Notes: generated by a model not told the origin, from the sequence alone. 19,585 nucleotides of DNA from Bremia lactucae (GCF_004359215.1 NW_027152096.1:1-19585); one strand, 5' to 3'. Shown: positions 8,840 through 17,195, counted from the first letter of the stretch. Made by a program: numbers and translations.

Positions 8840-9239
8840 AGAGACACTATTGGCAATTCGCCAGGGCATTTCGGGTCGAACCCTTTTATGCTTATGAAGT
8901 GACACGTAAACGGTCGCTGGACGAGGATGTTGAGTAACCTAACTCCTTGTCGGATGTCAAATTAGACACCATGTCTTGTATAGAACCAATACACGTGATT
9001 GTCCCAGCCTCTATGAGGCGTATTGTCTCCACTTCAAGCCAGGATGGACACGAAGCGTGTATACCCTCACAAAGTGATACGAGTGAGCAATTACATACGC
9101 TTGTATATGGTGTAACCGGTAACATCGAGGGAGAGGTTAGCCCGCGACAATCCTTTCGTTACACGCTCTTTTAGAGCTAGACGAAAAGTCTATTGATGAG
9201 TGTGGCCGATTCTCAAAGGCTAGTGACTTATCTGAGATA
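8840..9239 (+). pseudogene. Element D linker before RT
   Basis: The + strand reads FARAFRVEPFYAYEVTRKRS (about 8852-8911), a stop, then an open stretch from about 8941 with DVKLDTMSCIEPIHVIVPAS and further Ser/Glu-rich sequence until a TAG near 9172. A frameshift leads into the frame used by the RT. The position corresponds to the protease-RT linker of B and C, but no motif is shared by eye. The assignment rests on continuity with the RT. Confidence 0.5.
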
Positions 9240-10368
9240 GTGGTCATTCGACCAACGATTGAGTCAAACTCATCGTCACTTCTGGACGAAGCTGTCCTAG
9301 ATGACACAAAAACTGCACTTAGTACGCGGAGTAGCTCATCAATCGATAAAGATCCTACGGCTCCATTTTATTCCTTGATTAAGGAATTCCGAGATGTGGT
9401 ATGTACCATTCCACCATCTATTTTATCCCTGGATATAGGTGTGCGTCATGAAATTGACTTGGTTCCTGGAACCAAATACTGTGTCACACGACAGTGGCCT
9501 TTACCAAAGGAACAGTGTGACGTCATTGACGATTTCTTTCGTGCTAAGCATGAGGTACGAGAGAGCGAATTTCTCCATTCGACACCGACATTTTTTGTCA
9601 AAAAGCCAAATGGTAAATGGCGCATTGTACATGCTTATAAAAAGCTTAATGTTGCCACTATACCAGCACAAACCCCATTCCTAGAAAGGATGTTTTTCAG
9701 AACAATATGGTTGATGTACAATTTACAGTGCACTTGACTTGGTCGATGGTTATTACCAACTGCTCATGCGAGCTAGAATATATCCCGCTTACAGCGGAAC
9801 TTAAGCCGTATGCTATGGAAGTGGTTGGTTATGCTAAAAGGGCTTTTAAACGCCTTGACAACATTTAACCGTCTCGTCACGCAACTGTTCCGCCCTCATC
9901 GAGGTTATGCACACACTTATTTTGATGACACTTTTTGTCCAGAGTCGAGCGTAGCAGAGTCGGTCGGATGTGGAAAACTATTTCGACCATTTGCGAGCAG
10001 TGCTCGAGTGTATGCGCACAAATAAATTGTATGCCTAATGCATTTAAATGCATTTTTGGCGCAGAATAAGTTCCTTTGTAAGGTGCTTCATTGGGAAGCA
10101 AGGCCTTCGAGCGGATCCCGGTAATTTAAAAGCCATAGTAGATTTGGCCGGTTCCTAAAGACCAAAAGGTTTTGCGTAAGTGGTTGGATCTCGCCAATTA
10201 TTCACACAAATAAAATAAAAATAACGCTAAAATGGCTAGGCCATTATCTAATCTACTTAAAAAGGATACAGTTTGGTGCTGGACTATCACAGAGCATAAT
10301 GCTTTTCAAGCAAATAAGGATAGCCTTATCCATGCCCCGATTCTGGCACTGCCAATCTAAATTGACCT
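9240..10368 (+). pseudogene. Element D reverse transcriptase, partly open
   Basis: A 165-codon open stretch (9240-9737) ends in the RT fingers: HEIDLVPGTKYCVTRQWPLP (about 9447-9506), then FFVKKPNGKWRIVHAYKKLN (about 9591-9650) and VATIPAQTP. Frameshifts follow near 9700-9780. MLWKWLVMLKGLLNALTTFN (from 9810) is the palm, and YFDD (9918-9929) is the catalytic box with both Asp codons intact. Downstream come thumb and connection blocks: NKLYA, FKCIFGAE near 10050, a DQKVLRKWLDLANYSHK-type block near 10165-10210, and MARPLSNLLKKDTVWCW near 10230-10280. Then SLIHAPILALP leads into RNase H. Stops interrupt the thumb. Not functional as it stands, but the best-kept polymerase of the window. Confidence 0.9.
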
Positions 10369-10637
10369 TTCCGTATCGTCTACGACGCATCGGATTTTGC
10401 CATTGGCAGTGCTCTGTTAAAAACAGATGTTGATGGGCGTGAACGTGTAATTGCGTTCGAGTCTAGACAGCTTAGAGCTGCGGAAAAGAATAACCCAGTT
10501 TATGAGAAAGAGATACTTGCAATTAGGTATGGTCTTGTCAAATTCAGAGTTTGTCAGCTAGGCTCTAAAACGTTTGTAATATATACTGATATATACCAAT
10601 CACGCGTCACTACGCACTGCAACTAAGTCACCCCATC
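10369..10637 (+). pseudogene. Element D RNase H, cut by an LTR
   Basis: A 74-codon open stretch (10369-10590) reads FRIVYDASDFAIGSALLKTD, then VIAFESRQLRAAEKNNPVYE, KEILAIRYGLVKFRV and FVIYTD. The three acidic residues expected here (Asp in YDASD, Glu in KEIL, Asp in YTD) are present. Seven extra bases at 10591-10597 shift the frame, which resumes as NHASLRTATKSPHL to 10637. The next bases are the start of the E LTR, so the C-terminal part of RNase H and the whole integrase are gone. Confidence 0.88.
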
Positions 10638-11404
10638 TGTAACGGGCTAAAGCTGCCCTAATGTTACACAGTCCCCGTTAAGTACACTTGGTGAATTAAA
10701 GGGGATGGTCAATTACTAAATAAAAGTAATTAGACCCAGCACTCGGTTGTGGATCACATTTGTGACTAAACCTTGTGTATCTGATGCACATGGGTGCATT
10801 CACATTAAGAGGGATGACGGCTCGCGTCATCCGTTACGCGAGGCATCTAGAAAGATACGCTCGCAATACATATTATGTGTCATCTATAGAGATGACATTT
10901 TGATTGGTAAAAATAGGTATTTATATTTAATACGATTAAATATAAATAAGTCTGAAAACTACTTCCTACTTGGTAAGTGCGCACGAGGAGTCGGATTACC
11001 GCTCCCGTGACGACATAACCCGAGTGGCGAAATTTTCTGATGATGCAGTTGTTTTTACTGGTGATCCTATTTTTAATACCAAATTTTATGGCGTAGCTGC
11101 TACCTACGTCTCCTAAAAATATCCTCGCTGGCTGCCAGTTAAAGCAGATAAACCCTAACCCCTGTCTGGAGCAAAGGACAAATAATATGGCTGAAAATTG
11201 CGATAAAAAGATTGCTATTTTTCCTGAAGGGAACTGTTGGGTTAGCTTTGTTAATTTTAGTTCTTTGTGCGTTGAGTGAGGTCGCTAACGCGCCCACGGC
11301 AACTAGCTCACTGCACGCAAGAGAAGCTGGCTAAATCGCTTCCTCGCTGTGCTAGGGTGTGTGTCTAAGTAGAGCGTGGCCGCATTATGACGTGCCCGCC
11401 TACA
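10638..11404 (+). repeat. E-type LTR, probable 5' LTR of element E (767 bp)
   Basis: It begins TGTAACGGGC and ends GCCCGCCTACA, close inverted complements and TG...CA bounded. Two bases later comes the primer-binding site (11407), and then the E gag, so it sits as a 5' LTR. The first ~338 bases recur inverted at 12490-12829, and about 90 bases recur at 8305-8395. The left edge lies within the RNase H of D without a polypurine tract, consistent with insertion of E into D. The right half (10976-11404) has no second copy here, so the exact 3' end rests on the terminal match and the binding site. Confidence 0.7.
10918..10948 (+). repeat. Perfect 14-bp stem hairpin inside the E-type LTR
   Basis: TATTTATATTTAAT (10918-10931) and ATTAAATATAAATA (10935-10948) are perfect inverted complements around a 3-base loop. 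The inverted LTR copy keeps the structure at 12517-12547 with one mismatch. An AT-only stem of this size could act in RNA 3'-end formation or simply be a palindrome. The function is unknown. Confidence 0.8.
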
Positions 11405-11406
11405 CT

Positions 11407-11417
11407 TGGTAGCACTT
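11407..11417 (+). other. Primer-binding site of element E
   Basis: TGGTAGCACTT begins two bases after the LTR end. TGG is the complement of a tRNA CCA end, as expected for the minus-strand primer site of an LTR element. The same 11 bases follow LTR2 at 13178, so two LTR types share one primer tRNA, whose 3' end should read AAGTGCTACCA. Confidence 0.65.
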
Positions 11418-11529
11418 GAAATCCTACCCACGACCCGCATCTCTGCGTCTGTACGTGAGGATGAGCCTCAATATTGATTAAGCTCATTTTCCCCACCTCT
11501 CTGAACATCATCGGGAAGTGGTAGGGCTT

Positions 11530-12434
11530 ATGGCGCAGGGACTTGGTGAACAAGCACTAGCCAGGCTCCTGGGTAGTCCTCCTGAGCAACATGTTGCTCA
11601 GTTGGAGCAGTTTGAGGCATTCGTGCTCGGACAGCGGAGGGCCGCATCCGAGGCACAAGGCCATGCTGCGACAGAGTCCGTCACTCAGACTCAGGATGAG
11701 TTGAGGCATGAGCAGGCTCGGAGCGAGGCTCTCAACAGGACTGTTGAGATGCTCTCTGCCAGGCCGCATCAGCCGAGGGCCATTCGGATGGACCGGCCCA
11801 AGTTCGATGGAACTGCGGCGCACACGATTGTCCACTGGCTTTTAGCCGTGGAGCAATGTGGTGTCGCGCAGCTCATCGAGGACGACAGCCGGATGGTGTC
11901 GTACGCCATGTCGCATCTGCGCAGTAAGGCCTCAGTTGGTTTACTCGGCGCTTATGGCAGATAGAAAGGCGTTCTCTGCATAGGCGATCTTTAAGCAAAA
12001 TTCGCGCCATGTACCAGCTGCCGAACAACGAAGTGTTGCTTCAGGCGCTTCTTTGGAGCGCGACAGGCGAAGCGATCTCTGCAAGAGTATGTGCAAGAGA
12101 TGCGCTCGCTGTCGGCATCCATTACCGTAGGTCCGATTATAGAGCACAGTAAGGTGCCCACGTTTATGAACGGACTACGGCATGGTCCATCGCGACAGGC
12201 CCTTTCAGAAAGGTGCCGTCGAAGATGGAAGAGGCAATCCAAATTGCCTTGGTTAAGAAGCAATCCTACAGCAGTGCCTCGGCGACAGCTTGGTATAAGC
12301 CGTCGGCCGAGAAGACAGATGCCACTCCCAAGGAGTTAGGCAATGCAGACGTTGTCTGTTACAAATACGGCAAGTGCTGCTATTCGTGCGCACTTACCAA
12401 GGAGACCCAGCTGATGGAGCAGATAGTCCATTGA
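11530..12434 (+). pseudogene. Element E gag, two or three frameshifts
   Basis: Gag forms the particle that packages element RNA. The ATG at 11530 opens MAQGLGEQALARLLGSPPEQ, a helical, Gln/Glu/Arg-rich N-terminus with coiled-coil character to about 11750. PRAIRMDRPKFDGTAAHTIV (about 11776-11835) then starts the conserved retrotransposon gag fold, with SRMVSYAMSHLRSKAS near 11888. The frame breaks near 11935 and continues in other frames as YVQEMRSLSASI (about 12090), FMNGLRHGPSRQA (about 12165) and PSKMEEAIQIALVKKQSYSS (about 12216). Near the end, DVVCYKYGKCCYSCAL is the remains of a C-x2-C-x4-H-x4-C zinc knuckle in which the second Cys is Tyr and the His is lost. TAG/TGA stops lie between frames. 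The upstream TAG at 11521 supports 11530 as the start. Confidence 0.85.
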
Positions 12435-12489
12435 AAAACACGCGCCCCTGGCGCCTGTAAATTGATTGCAAAACGTCAATCGCATCGCG

Positions 12490-12829
12490 CATCTAGTAGG
12501 AAGTAGATTTCAGACTTATTTATATTTAATCGCATTTAATATAAATACCTATTTTTACCAATCAAAATGCCATCTCTATAGATAACAGTTAATATGTATA
12601 TTGCGAGCGTATCTTTCTAGATGCCTCGCGTAACGGATGACGCTAGGTCTCATCCCTCCTAATGTGAATGCACCCATATGCATCACATACACAAGGGTTG
12701 GTCACAAATGTGAACCACACCCGAGTGCTGGGTCTAATTACTTTAATTTAGTATTGGACCATCCCCTTAAGTACATTGAGTGTACTTAACGGGGACTGTG
12801 TAACATTAAGGCAACTTTAGCCCGTTACA
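12490..12829 (-). repeat. Inverted partial E-type LTR
   Basis: Read on the minus strand from 12829 (TGTAACGGGC), it matches 10638-10975 almost base for base over about 340 positions (roughly 85-90% by eye). It covers the GGGACTGTGTAACATTA block, the ATTAGACCCAGCACTCGG block and the AT-rich hairpin. The match ends near CTAGTAGGAAGT, before the 3' half of the LTR. It joins the E gag debris on one side and LTR2 on the other. Together with 10638-10975 it makes a long inverted repeat around the E gag. Confidence 0.85.
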
Positions 12830-12845
12830 GACATTAGCTATATTG

Positions 12846-13176
12846 ATTGGTTGTTTTGAAACTAAATCAACCCGGCCATTCGTTAAAATACGATTGTACG
12901 GTGCGCAAGGAGGCGCCATACTTACTTAAATATTAATATAATAAGTTCAGTAGTAGATAGAAGGTCGTTACGTAGAAAACGTGATATATTAATAGAGATT
13001 ACTTTTTTTCTATTCTAAAGCCTTAGGCTAGACCTTGAAGCTAAATACCCATCGCTATATAAGAAAACTTCGTCTGTACCTTTGTGTGCGTAAAGTTTCG
13101 AGGCACCTCACCTTCACTGTAATCAGTGTAAGGTTAAATAGTACTGATCAGTACTAGTGAAAGGTGCCTCGTTACA
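12846..13176 (+). repeat. LTR2, 5'-truncated LTR of the LTR1 family
   Basis: The sequence follows LTR1 from about 2065 to its end: one 92-bp-type unit (12872-12960), then the block around TTACGTAGAA...TTTCTATTCTAAAGCCTTA, CACCTTCACTGTAATC, and the terminus GGTGCCTCGTTACA at 13176. The first ~200 bases of the LTR are missing, replaced by the inverted E-type piece. A primer-binding site follows immediately, so this is the 5' LTR of element F. Confidence 0.8.
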
Positions 13177-13177
13177 C

Positions 13178-13188
13178 TGGTAGCACTT
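13178..13188 (+). other. Primer-binding site of element F
   Basis: TGGTAGCACTT starts one base after the LTR2 end and is followed by CGTGTCC. It is identical over 11 bases to the site of element E. It marks the orientation of LTR2, and hence LTR1, as +. Confidence 0.7.
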
Positions 13189-13264
13189 CGTGTCCGTTCA
13201 ACGACCTACGCACGTTCCATCCAACATGGATATGTAGGATAAAGAAAGAGGGAGCTTTCCAGCC

Positions 13265-14320
13265 ATTCAAGAAGGCTATGATGCCACGCGTGAAGGGTTT
13301 ACTCATTTGATTGACCTTGAATAGAGAGCGATCGAACGAATGAGCTCCGTTGTAAGTGGGCCAGCCGTTGGCGCCATGCTGTACACTTTGAGAAGAGATG
13401 AACAGCATGCGGCTACAGCCGAGTTGATACAACACGAACTCGACGGAGCCCAAGAGAAAGTAGCCTTGCTCACCAGCAAGGCTTTCAACACGCGGAGGTG
13501 TTGAGAGAACAGGGTGCTCAACAATTGGAACTGTTAAGACAGCAGCATGTAAATGCTGCCAATGGGCCGACGCTTTCGCGTCGACCCGAAAGCTTAAAGA
13601 TCGAAATCTCTAAGATTAAAGCAGTCGAAGGCGACTTGTTTTAAAATGATTCGTCGACTTAGACGACGCCATTAAGGCTCGCCGCGTCGATGAAGATGCG
13701 ACGAAAGTGAAATTTGGCATGTCCGACCTAGCCGGACGTGCCAAATCTTGGGCCATAAAGCTCAATCTTCACGACCCATTATTCTTTGGGTCGTATGAGG
13801 TCTTCAAGACCCGGCTCAGACAAACATTTGAGCCGCCACGTGCCGAATTCGGGGCTCGAGTCGAGCTCCTGGATTTGAAGCAGGGCAAGTGTGACATTCA
13901 CGCTAATGCCCAACATACACGATACCTCGTCAGTAGTATCGTTAGTCAGCCGATTGATGAACAAACACAGGTAACTGTATTTATCAAAGGTCTTGCAGAT
14001 GGACCTGTTAAGACCTACGTGTCCAGCTAGAGTTAGACTCGCTCGACTAAGCGATCTCTTTGCAGAACAGGAGGACTTCAGCCTGGAACATGCTTTCGTC
14101 CAATCGGATGCATATCGTCCACCGAGACGACAAGAGAACGGAGGTCCAGAACCCATGATTTTATCGTATATAAAGAGCGAATATCCTCGCTCTTCAAGTT
14201 ACAAACGGTTACAAAAAGTACTCGTTGTCAAAAGACGGGCCACTACGCCTTTGAGTGTAGTGCTCCATGGCCAGTGCCTAAAAATACTGAGCAAAGGGCC
14301 GACCTCTCGCTAGGAACAGC
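13265..14320 (+). pseudogene. Element F gag with damaged zinc knuckle
   Basis: EGYDATREGFTHLIDLE (13270-13320) is followed by a TAG. Next comes a helical part, MLYTLRRDEQHAATAELIQH with Glu/Leu heptads (13377-13490), then a frameshift to LREQGAQQLELLRQQHVNAA (about 13502-13560) and RRPESLKIEISKIKAVEGDL. Another shift leads to the conserved gag core: an open stretch 13650-14030 with VKFGMSDLAGRAKSWAIKLN, FKTRLRQTFEPPRAEFGARV and LLDLKQGKCDIHANAQHTRY. From 14040, LFAEQEDFSLEHAFVQSDAY and PRRQENGGPEP lead to the nucleocapsid knuckle at 14217-14258, read STRCQKTGHYAFEC. The first Cys of C-x2-C-x4-H-x4-C is replaced by Ser, and the other three ligands are intact. The translation start is unclear; an ATG at 13225 is followed at once by a stop. 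Confidence 0.88.
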
Positions 14321-14499
14321 GGATGACGCGGATCCGAGGCTGTTACGCAATCGCAACGGCAGGGCGGATCGTCAAAACGGTCGGGGTCAGTAGGTGCGGA
14401 GTGCCCTACTGATCCAGCAACATCAAAAGAATTTGGAGACCTTTTGACGGAAGTTTCTCCTCACACACAAACATTGTGTGTCCAGGGGATGAGGTTAAC

Positions 14500-15060
14500 C
14501 TCAACACCCTGAAAACAAAAGTGTCAAATAAGTTGCCACTTAAGTCCCTTGTCGATTATGGGGCGTAGAATATGCTTATTAGACGCAAATCGTTAGAAGA
14601 TCGCAGACTCAAATTTATTGAGCTCGATATCCCACTAAGGAGGATGACAGTGCGCCTAGCAACAGGGACATCTGTAACAGTACATAAACGTGTTGATAAT
14701 ATCCAATATACATTGAAGGGTAAACAGTGCGATGATGATTTCATCGTACTAGAATTGGACGACAAATTTGATGTCATCCTTGGATTACTATTGCTCAGAA
14801 AGTACGAGCCATGTAAGAATTGGCAGCATCAAGCCACGACGATGCCTATCTCTTCTTCATCAGAGGGCCGACTGATGAACGTCTGGAGCGTCCACAAGCG
14901 TGTGAATGTCCTACAAGTGAGCTCGATGGCCTCACTTGTGGGTCGGTCGTTAGCGTGACTGCACAATACCTCAGTGTGAATACCCAACACATTGTGGTGT
15001 TAGATCCCGACAGCTGTGGCACAAGCACATGCAGCGTCGAAAATTCACCATTGTGACATG
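14500..15060 (+). pseudogene. Element F retropepsin-like protease, stopped
   Basis: LKSLVDYGA then TAG (14566-14568) then NMLIRRKSLEDRRLKF is the active-site segment. The Asp codon is 14554-14556; the usual DSGAS/T reads DYGA with the next codon changed to a stop. An open stretch follows (14572-14958): MTVRLATGTSVTVHKRVDN, DDDFIVLELDDKFDVILG and LLLLRKYEPCKNWQH, which corresponds to the GLPWLRKYEP...WQH block of the family with the PW changed to LL. After about 14860 the better frame is the +1 one (ERPQACECPTSELDGLTCGS). The gag-protease spacer 14321-14500 shows no motif. Confidence 0.85.
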
Positions 15061-15103
15061 CACATATTAACCGACTGCTGCACACAAGCACAAGCAGCGT
15101 CGA
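15011..15103 (+). repeat. Imperfect ~30-base direct repeat
   Basis: CACAAGCACATGCAGCGTCGA near 15020-15040 recurs as a close variant near 15083-15103, about 63 bases later. It lies in the degenerate sequence after the F protease and is probably a local duplication. Confidence 0.5.
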
Positions 15104-15389
15104 AGTTTGATCATTTAAATAAGTTAAATGGTACAAAACAAAGATGCTTGCTTGAAAAGCAACATCCTAAGAAGTTTCCCGTCTATAAGAGATAGTGCGA
15201 AAGTCCTAGAACGACTGGAGAGTCGATCGTAGAGGATCTCACTGTGGTAGCGCAACCACAGCTAGAGAATAAGGCTTCGGAAACCTGTGGTCAAAGGCTT
15301 GTAATTACGTTTGGACATAAGTTCCAAAGAACTAACTGAGACTCAGTAAAAACGGATCAAGTGTTGGCGCTTATACACTTGATTTAGTA

Positions 15390-15551
15390 GCGCCTCCGAA
15401 GTCAACTTCGAAGATAACCCAACTGCCAACGCTAGAACCGAAATAATTCTTGCGTGATCTGCGTAGTCGCAAAGTCAAGCAGATCTGCGTACTTGTTACA
15501 GATGACAACTGCATGGCCGATATTCCGTCAGCAATAGTATTTCCTGAAAAC
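15390..15551 (+). pseudogene. Element F protease-RT linker fragment
   Basis: The + strand reads PKSTSKITQLPTLEPK, a TAA, then FLRDLRSRKVKQICVLVTDD and NCMADIPSAIVFPENE. The position (after protease, before RT) and the preserved frame indicate the pol linker of F. The RT expected next is absent because a different piece begins at about 15553. The 15061-15389 interval before it is degenerate, with stops in all frames. Confidence 0.6.
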
Positions 15552-15552
15552 G

Positions 15553-15605
15553 AACGGGTGAGGGGTTCACTTACTTGGTTGACCTCGAATCGAGTTCGAA
15601 CGTAG
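15553..15605 (+). pseudogene. Short gag-like scrap
   Basis: The reading GEGFTYLVDLESSSNV resembles REGFTHLIDLE of the F gag at 13288-13320, and the DNA agrees well over about 35 bases. If not chance, it is a piece of a second copy of that gag placed between linker and inverted protease. Confidence 0.35.
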
Positions 15606-15752
15606 GTGGAACAGCCTGATGAACAAGTGGCAGGCATCTTTACGGAACGATGCTGCCAGCTGATTCTTGGATCATATTTTCTGAGCCAAGGTAAACCTAG
15701 GATGACATTAAATTTGTCACTTAGCCGTGTGGCAGAACCACAAGCTCCCATC
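15606..15752 (-). pseudogene. Inverted protease C-terminal fragment
   Basis: The minus strand reads RLSDKFNVILGLPWLRKYDP then RISWQHRSVKMPATCSSG. This matches the C-terminal half of the F-type protease (LDDKFDVILG...LRKYEP...NWQH at 14755-14830) and keeps the GLPWL signature that F itself lost. It therefore comes from another copy of that family, in the opposite orientation to F and C. Confidence 0.8.
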
Positions 15753-15900
15753 TCTCATTCTTGGTCAGCGATTCAAGCTCAGATGCGCTTTCCACTTGCT
15801 GGCGTTGCTGGATTCCATAGCTGATATATATGATGTACTTGGATGTGGAGGCTGTGGCATCGGACGACTGCTAGTTTCCACAAACGGACATGTCATACTA

Positions 15901-16271
15901 CGCGCTTTTCTTTGACAGCGGCACATGTTGCAACCCATGGCTGGGGGGGAGACTCTGGTGTGGTGCTGGTAGACGAGGGCGACAGACATGGTTTCCCGAG
16001 TATCCAGTGGCTATCGAGTGTATCCTTTGGCCTGCTGCCGGGCTTAACCGTACAACCGACGAAAATCCCAAGTCATCTTTCTGAAAAATGCAGAGTCTAC
16101 GTTAGTAGGTCATCCCGCCCCTACTGCGCTTCTGCATTTCCCGACCCCTCAGTTGTCGATGCAGAACTCATGCGTCTCGCACGCTGGTTCTTGTTATCGC
16201 CCCACTATAGCCATGTTTCCGTCGATTCAGAAGCTCTCTTACGGGCTCAGTTGTCCACCACGATGAGGTAG
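15901..16271 (+). pseudogene. Open frame before the C protease, unknown
   Basis: One frame is open for about 120 codons and contains LTAAHVATHGWGGDSGVVLV, LSEKCRVYVSRSSRPYCASA and SVDSEALLRAQLSTTMR, ending in two TAG codons at 16269-16274. The last part has a counterpart in element B just before its protease (8237-8195), so at least that end belongs to the gag-pol junction region of this family. No zinc knuckle is seen. The upstream part could be coding in another frame or non-coding. The same frame extends left to 15843, beyond recognisable similarity. Confidence 0.4.
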
Positions 16272-16278
16272 TAGGATC

Positions 16279-16560
16279 TTGGCGAACTCACAAGATATTT
16301 GCATCGAATGCGATACCAATTCCCGTCATGCTCTAAGAAAGAGACCGGCGATGTTTGAGTCGCTTTGCCAGGATTGCAAGCGAGAAGAGGAGACCGTTCG
16401 TTTAGCGAACGGCGCGCTCGTTAAGTCTGAGGAAGTTCAGGTAGAACTCGCCTTTAGCTTTAGTGACTTCTCTTGTAAAGAGGAGTTCACAGTGCTAAGT
16501 ATGGAAAGTCCGTGTGACCAAATCCTAGGCATGCCATGGTTGTCAAAGTACCAACCATAA
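16279..16560 (+). pseudogene. Element C retropepsin-like protease, active site lost
   Basis: The reading RPAMFESLCQDCKREEETVR, LANGALVKSEEVQVELAFSF, FSDFSCKEEFTVLSMESP and LGMPWLSKYQP lines up with the B protease nearly residue for residue. Two TAA/TAG codons follow at 16558-16563. In contrast, the segment that should hold LVDSGAS (about 16280-16320) is scrambled by small insertions or deletions, so no catalytic Asp can be read. This copy is dead. Confidence 0.85.
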
Positions 16561-17195
16561 TAGACTGGCGTACGCACAGTTGCGAGCTCTACGCAGGACA
16601 CCGAAAAGGATGTGCTTCTGCGAGAGTCGTATGCAACAGATGTCGTGCCGAACACAGCTGAGGGTGCGTCGACGGGATGTTAAACGTCACCAATTCCTAC
16701 CCAGCTTGTGGAGACTGGGGTAGTGAAAAGGACGATGACAAGTAGTCATGCGTCCGAATGTCCTGCACAGAGCCATGAGCTTGTGAAAGTAGACGGCGAG
16801 CTGACAGGAAGTCATGCGTCGCATAAACCGGCACAGTGCCTAGAGCCTGGTGCGGTTGGAAGGGGTGCGTTAGCAGGAGTGCAACGGCACCCGCTTCCCC
16901 GAAAAAGGTCGTGGTGACTCGAAGAACAAGTACCCGACAGATTAGGACAATCAAAGGCACGTCTAAACGAGTGACTTTTGGATCCGTCTCTAATAAAGAG
17001 GACGGGCCTTAGAACGAGGTGTTCGAGGCCGTCAAAGACGAAATTGCGGAGGTATCCTCAGTTTAGGTGCTCCGACAAGTCTTTAAATTTCTTAAGGAGA
17101 TAGTAAATCTCCCGGAGATCTCGTGATATCTGATCCTTGCCAAATCAAAGGAAGGAAATATCCACAAAATAGTCACACCAGTTGCAGAAGAGAAC
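16561..17195 (+). pseudogene. Element C protease-RT linker
   Basis: An open stretch at 16708-16917 reads SSHASECPAQSHELVKVDGE then LTGSHASHKPAQCLEPGAVG; the two halves (SHASECPAQ / SHASHKPAQ) are an internal protein repeat of about 23 residues. The B copy shows the same in its linker. Further pieces STRQIRTIKGTSKRVTFGS and VFEAVKDEIAEVSS appear around 16920-17060 in shifting frames with TAG codons. The linker probably spaces protease and RT. No enzymatic motif was found. Confidence 0.7.

Larger units (their letters stand above)
8840..10637 (+). mobile_element. Element D, truncated Ty3/gypsy pol, + strand
   Basis: It contains linker, reverse transcriptase and RNase H in the order of a gypsy pol. 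It stops abruptly at 10637, where the E-type LTR begins. No integrase follows. It differs from B and C in being clearly AT-rich (21 of 60 bases are G or C at 9601-9660) and in keeping longer open stretches, so it is probably a different, perhaps younger, lineage. No D gag or LTR was identified. Confidence 0.85.
11405..12489 (+). mobile_element. Element E internal region (gag only)
   Basis: Only the leader and gag of this element remain. After the gag stop (12432) comes about 55 bases of unrecognised sequence and then an inverted LTR piece. No protease or pol of this lineage is present here. Base composition is high in G+C (35 of 60 bases at 11701-11760), in contrast to element D just upstream. 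Confidence 0.75.
13177..15551 (+). mobile_element. Element F, decayed Ty3/gypsy (gag to linker)
   Basis: Behind LTR2 come gag, zinc knuckle, protease and the start of the protease-RT linker, all on +. No RT of this element is found. The sequence stops at a mosaic junction near 15551. All domains have stops or frameshifts. Confidence 0.85.

Noticed and set aside
11150..11162. CCCTAACCCC, telomere-like
   Set aside because: Fewer than two repeat units, inside an LTR. No array.
12291..12434. E gag end as an intact zinc knuckle
   Set aside because: The second Cys is Tyr and no His is in place, so it is only the remnant of a knuckle.
15840..15870. CGGCG cluster as a zinc finger
   Set aside because: The spacing fits no knuckle pattern and the frame has no similarity to the gags in the window.
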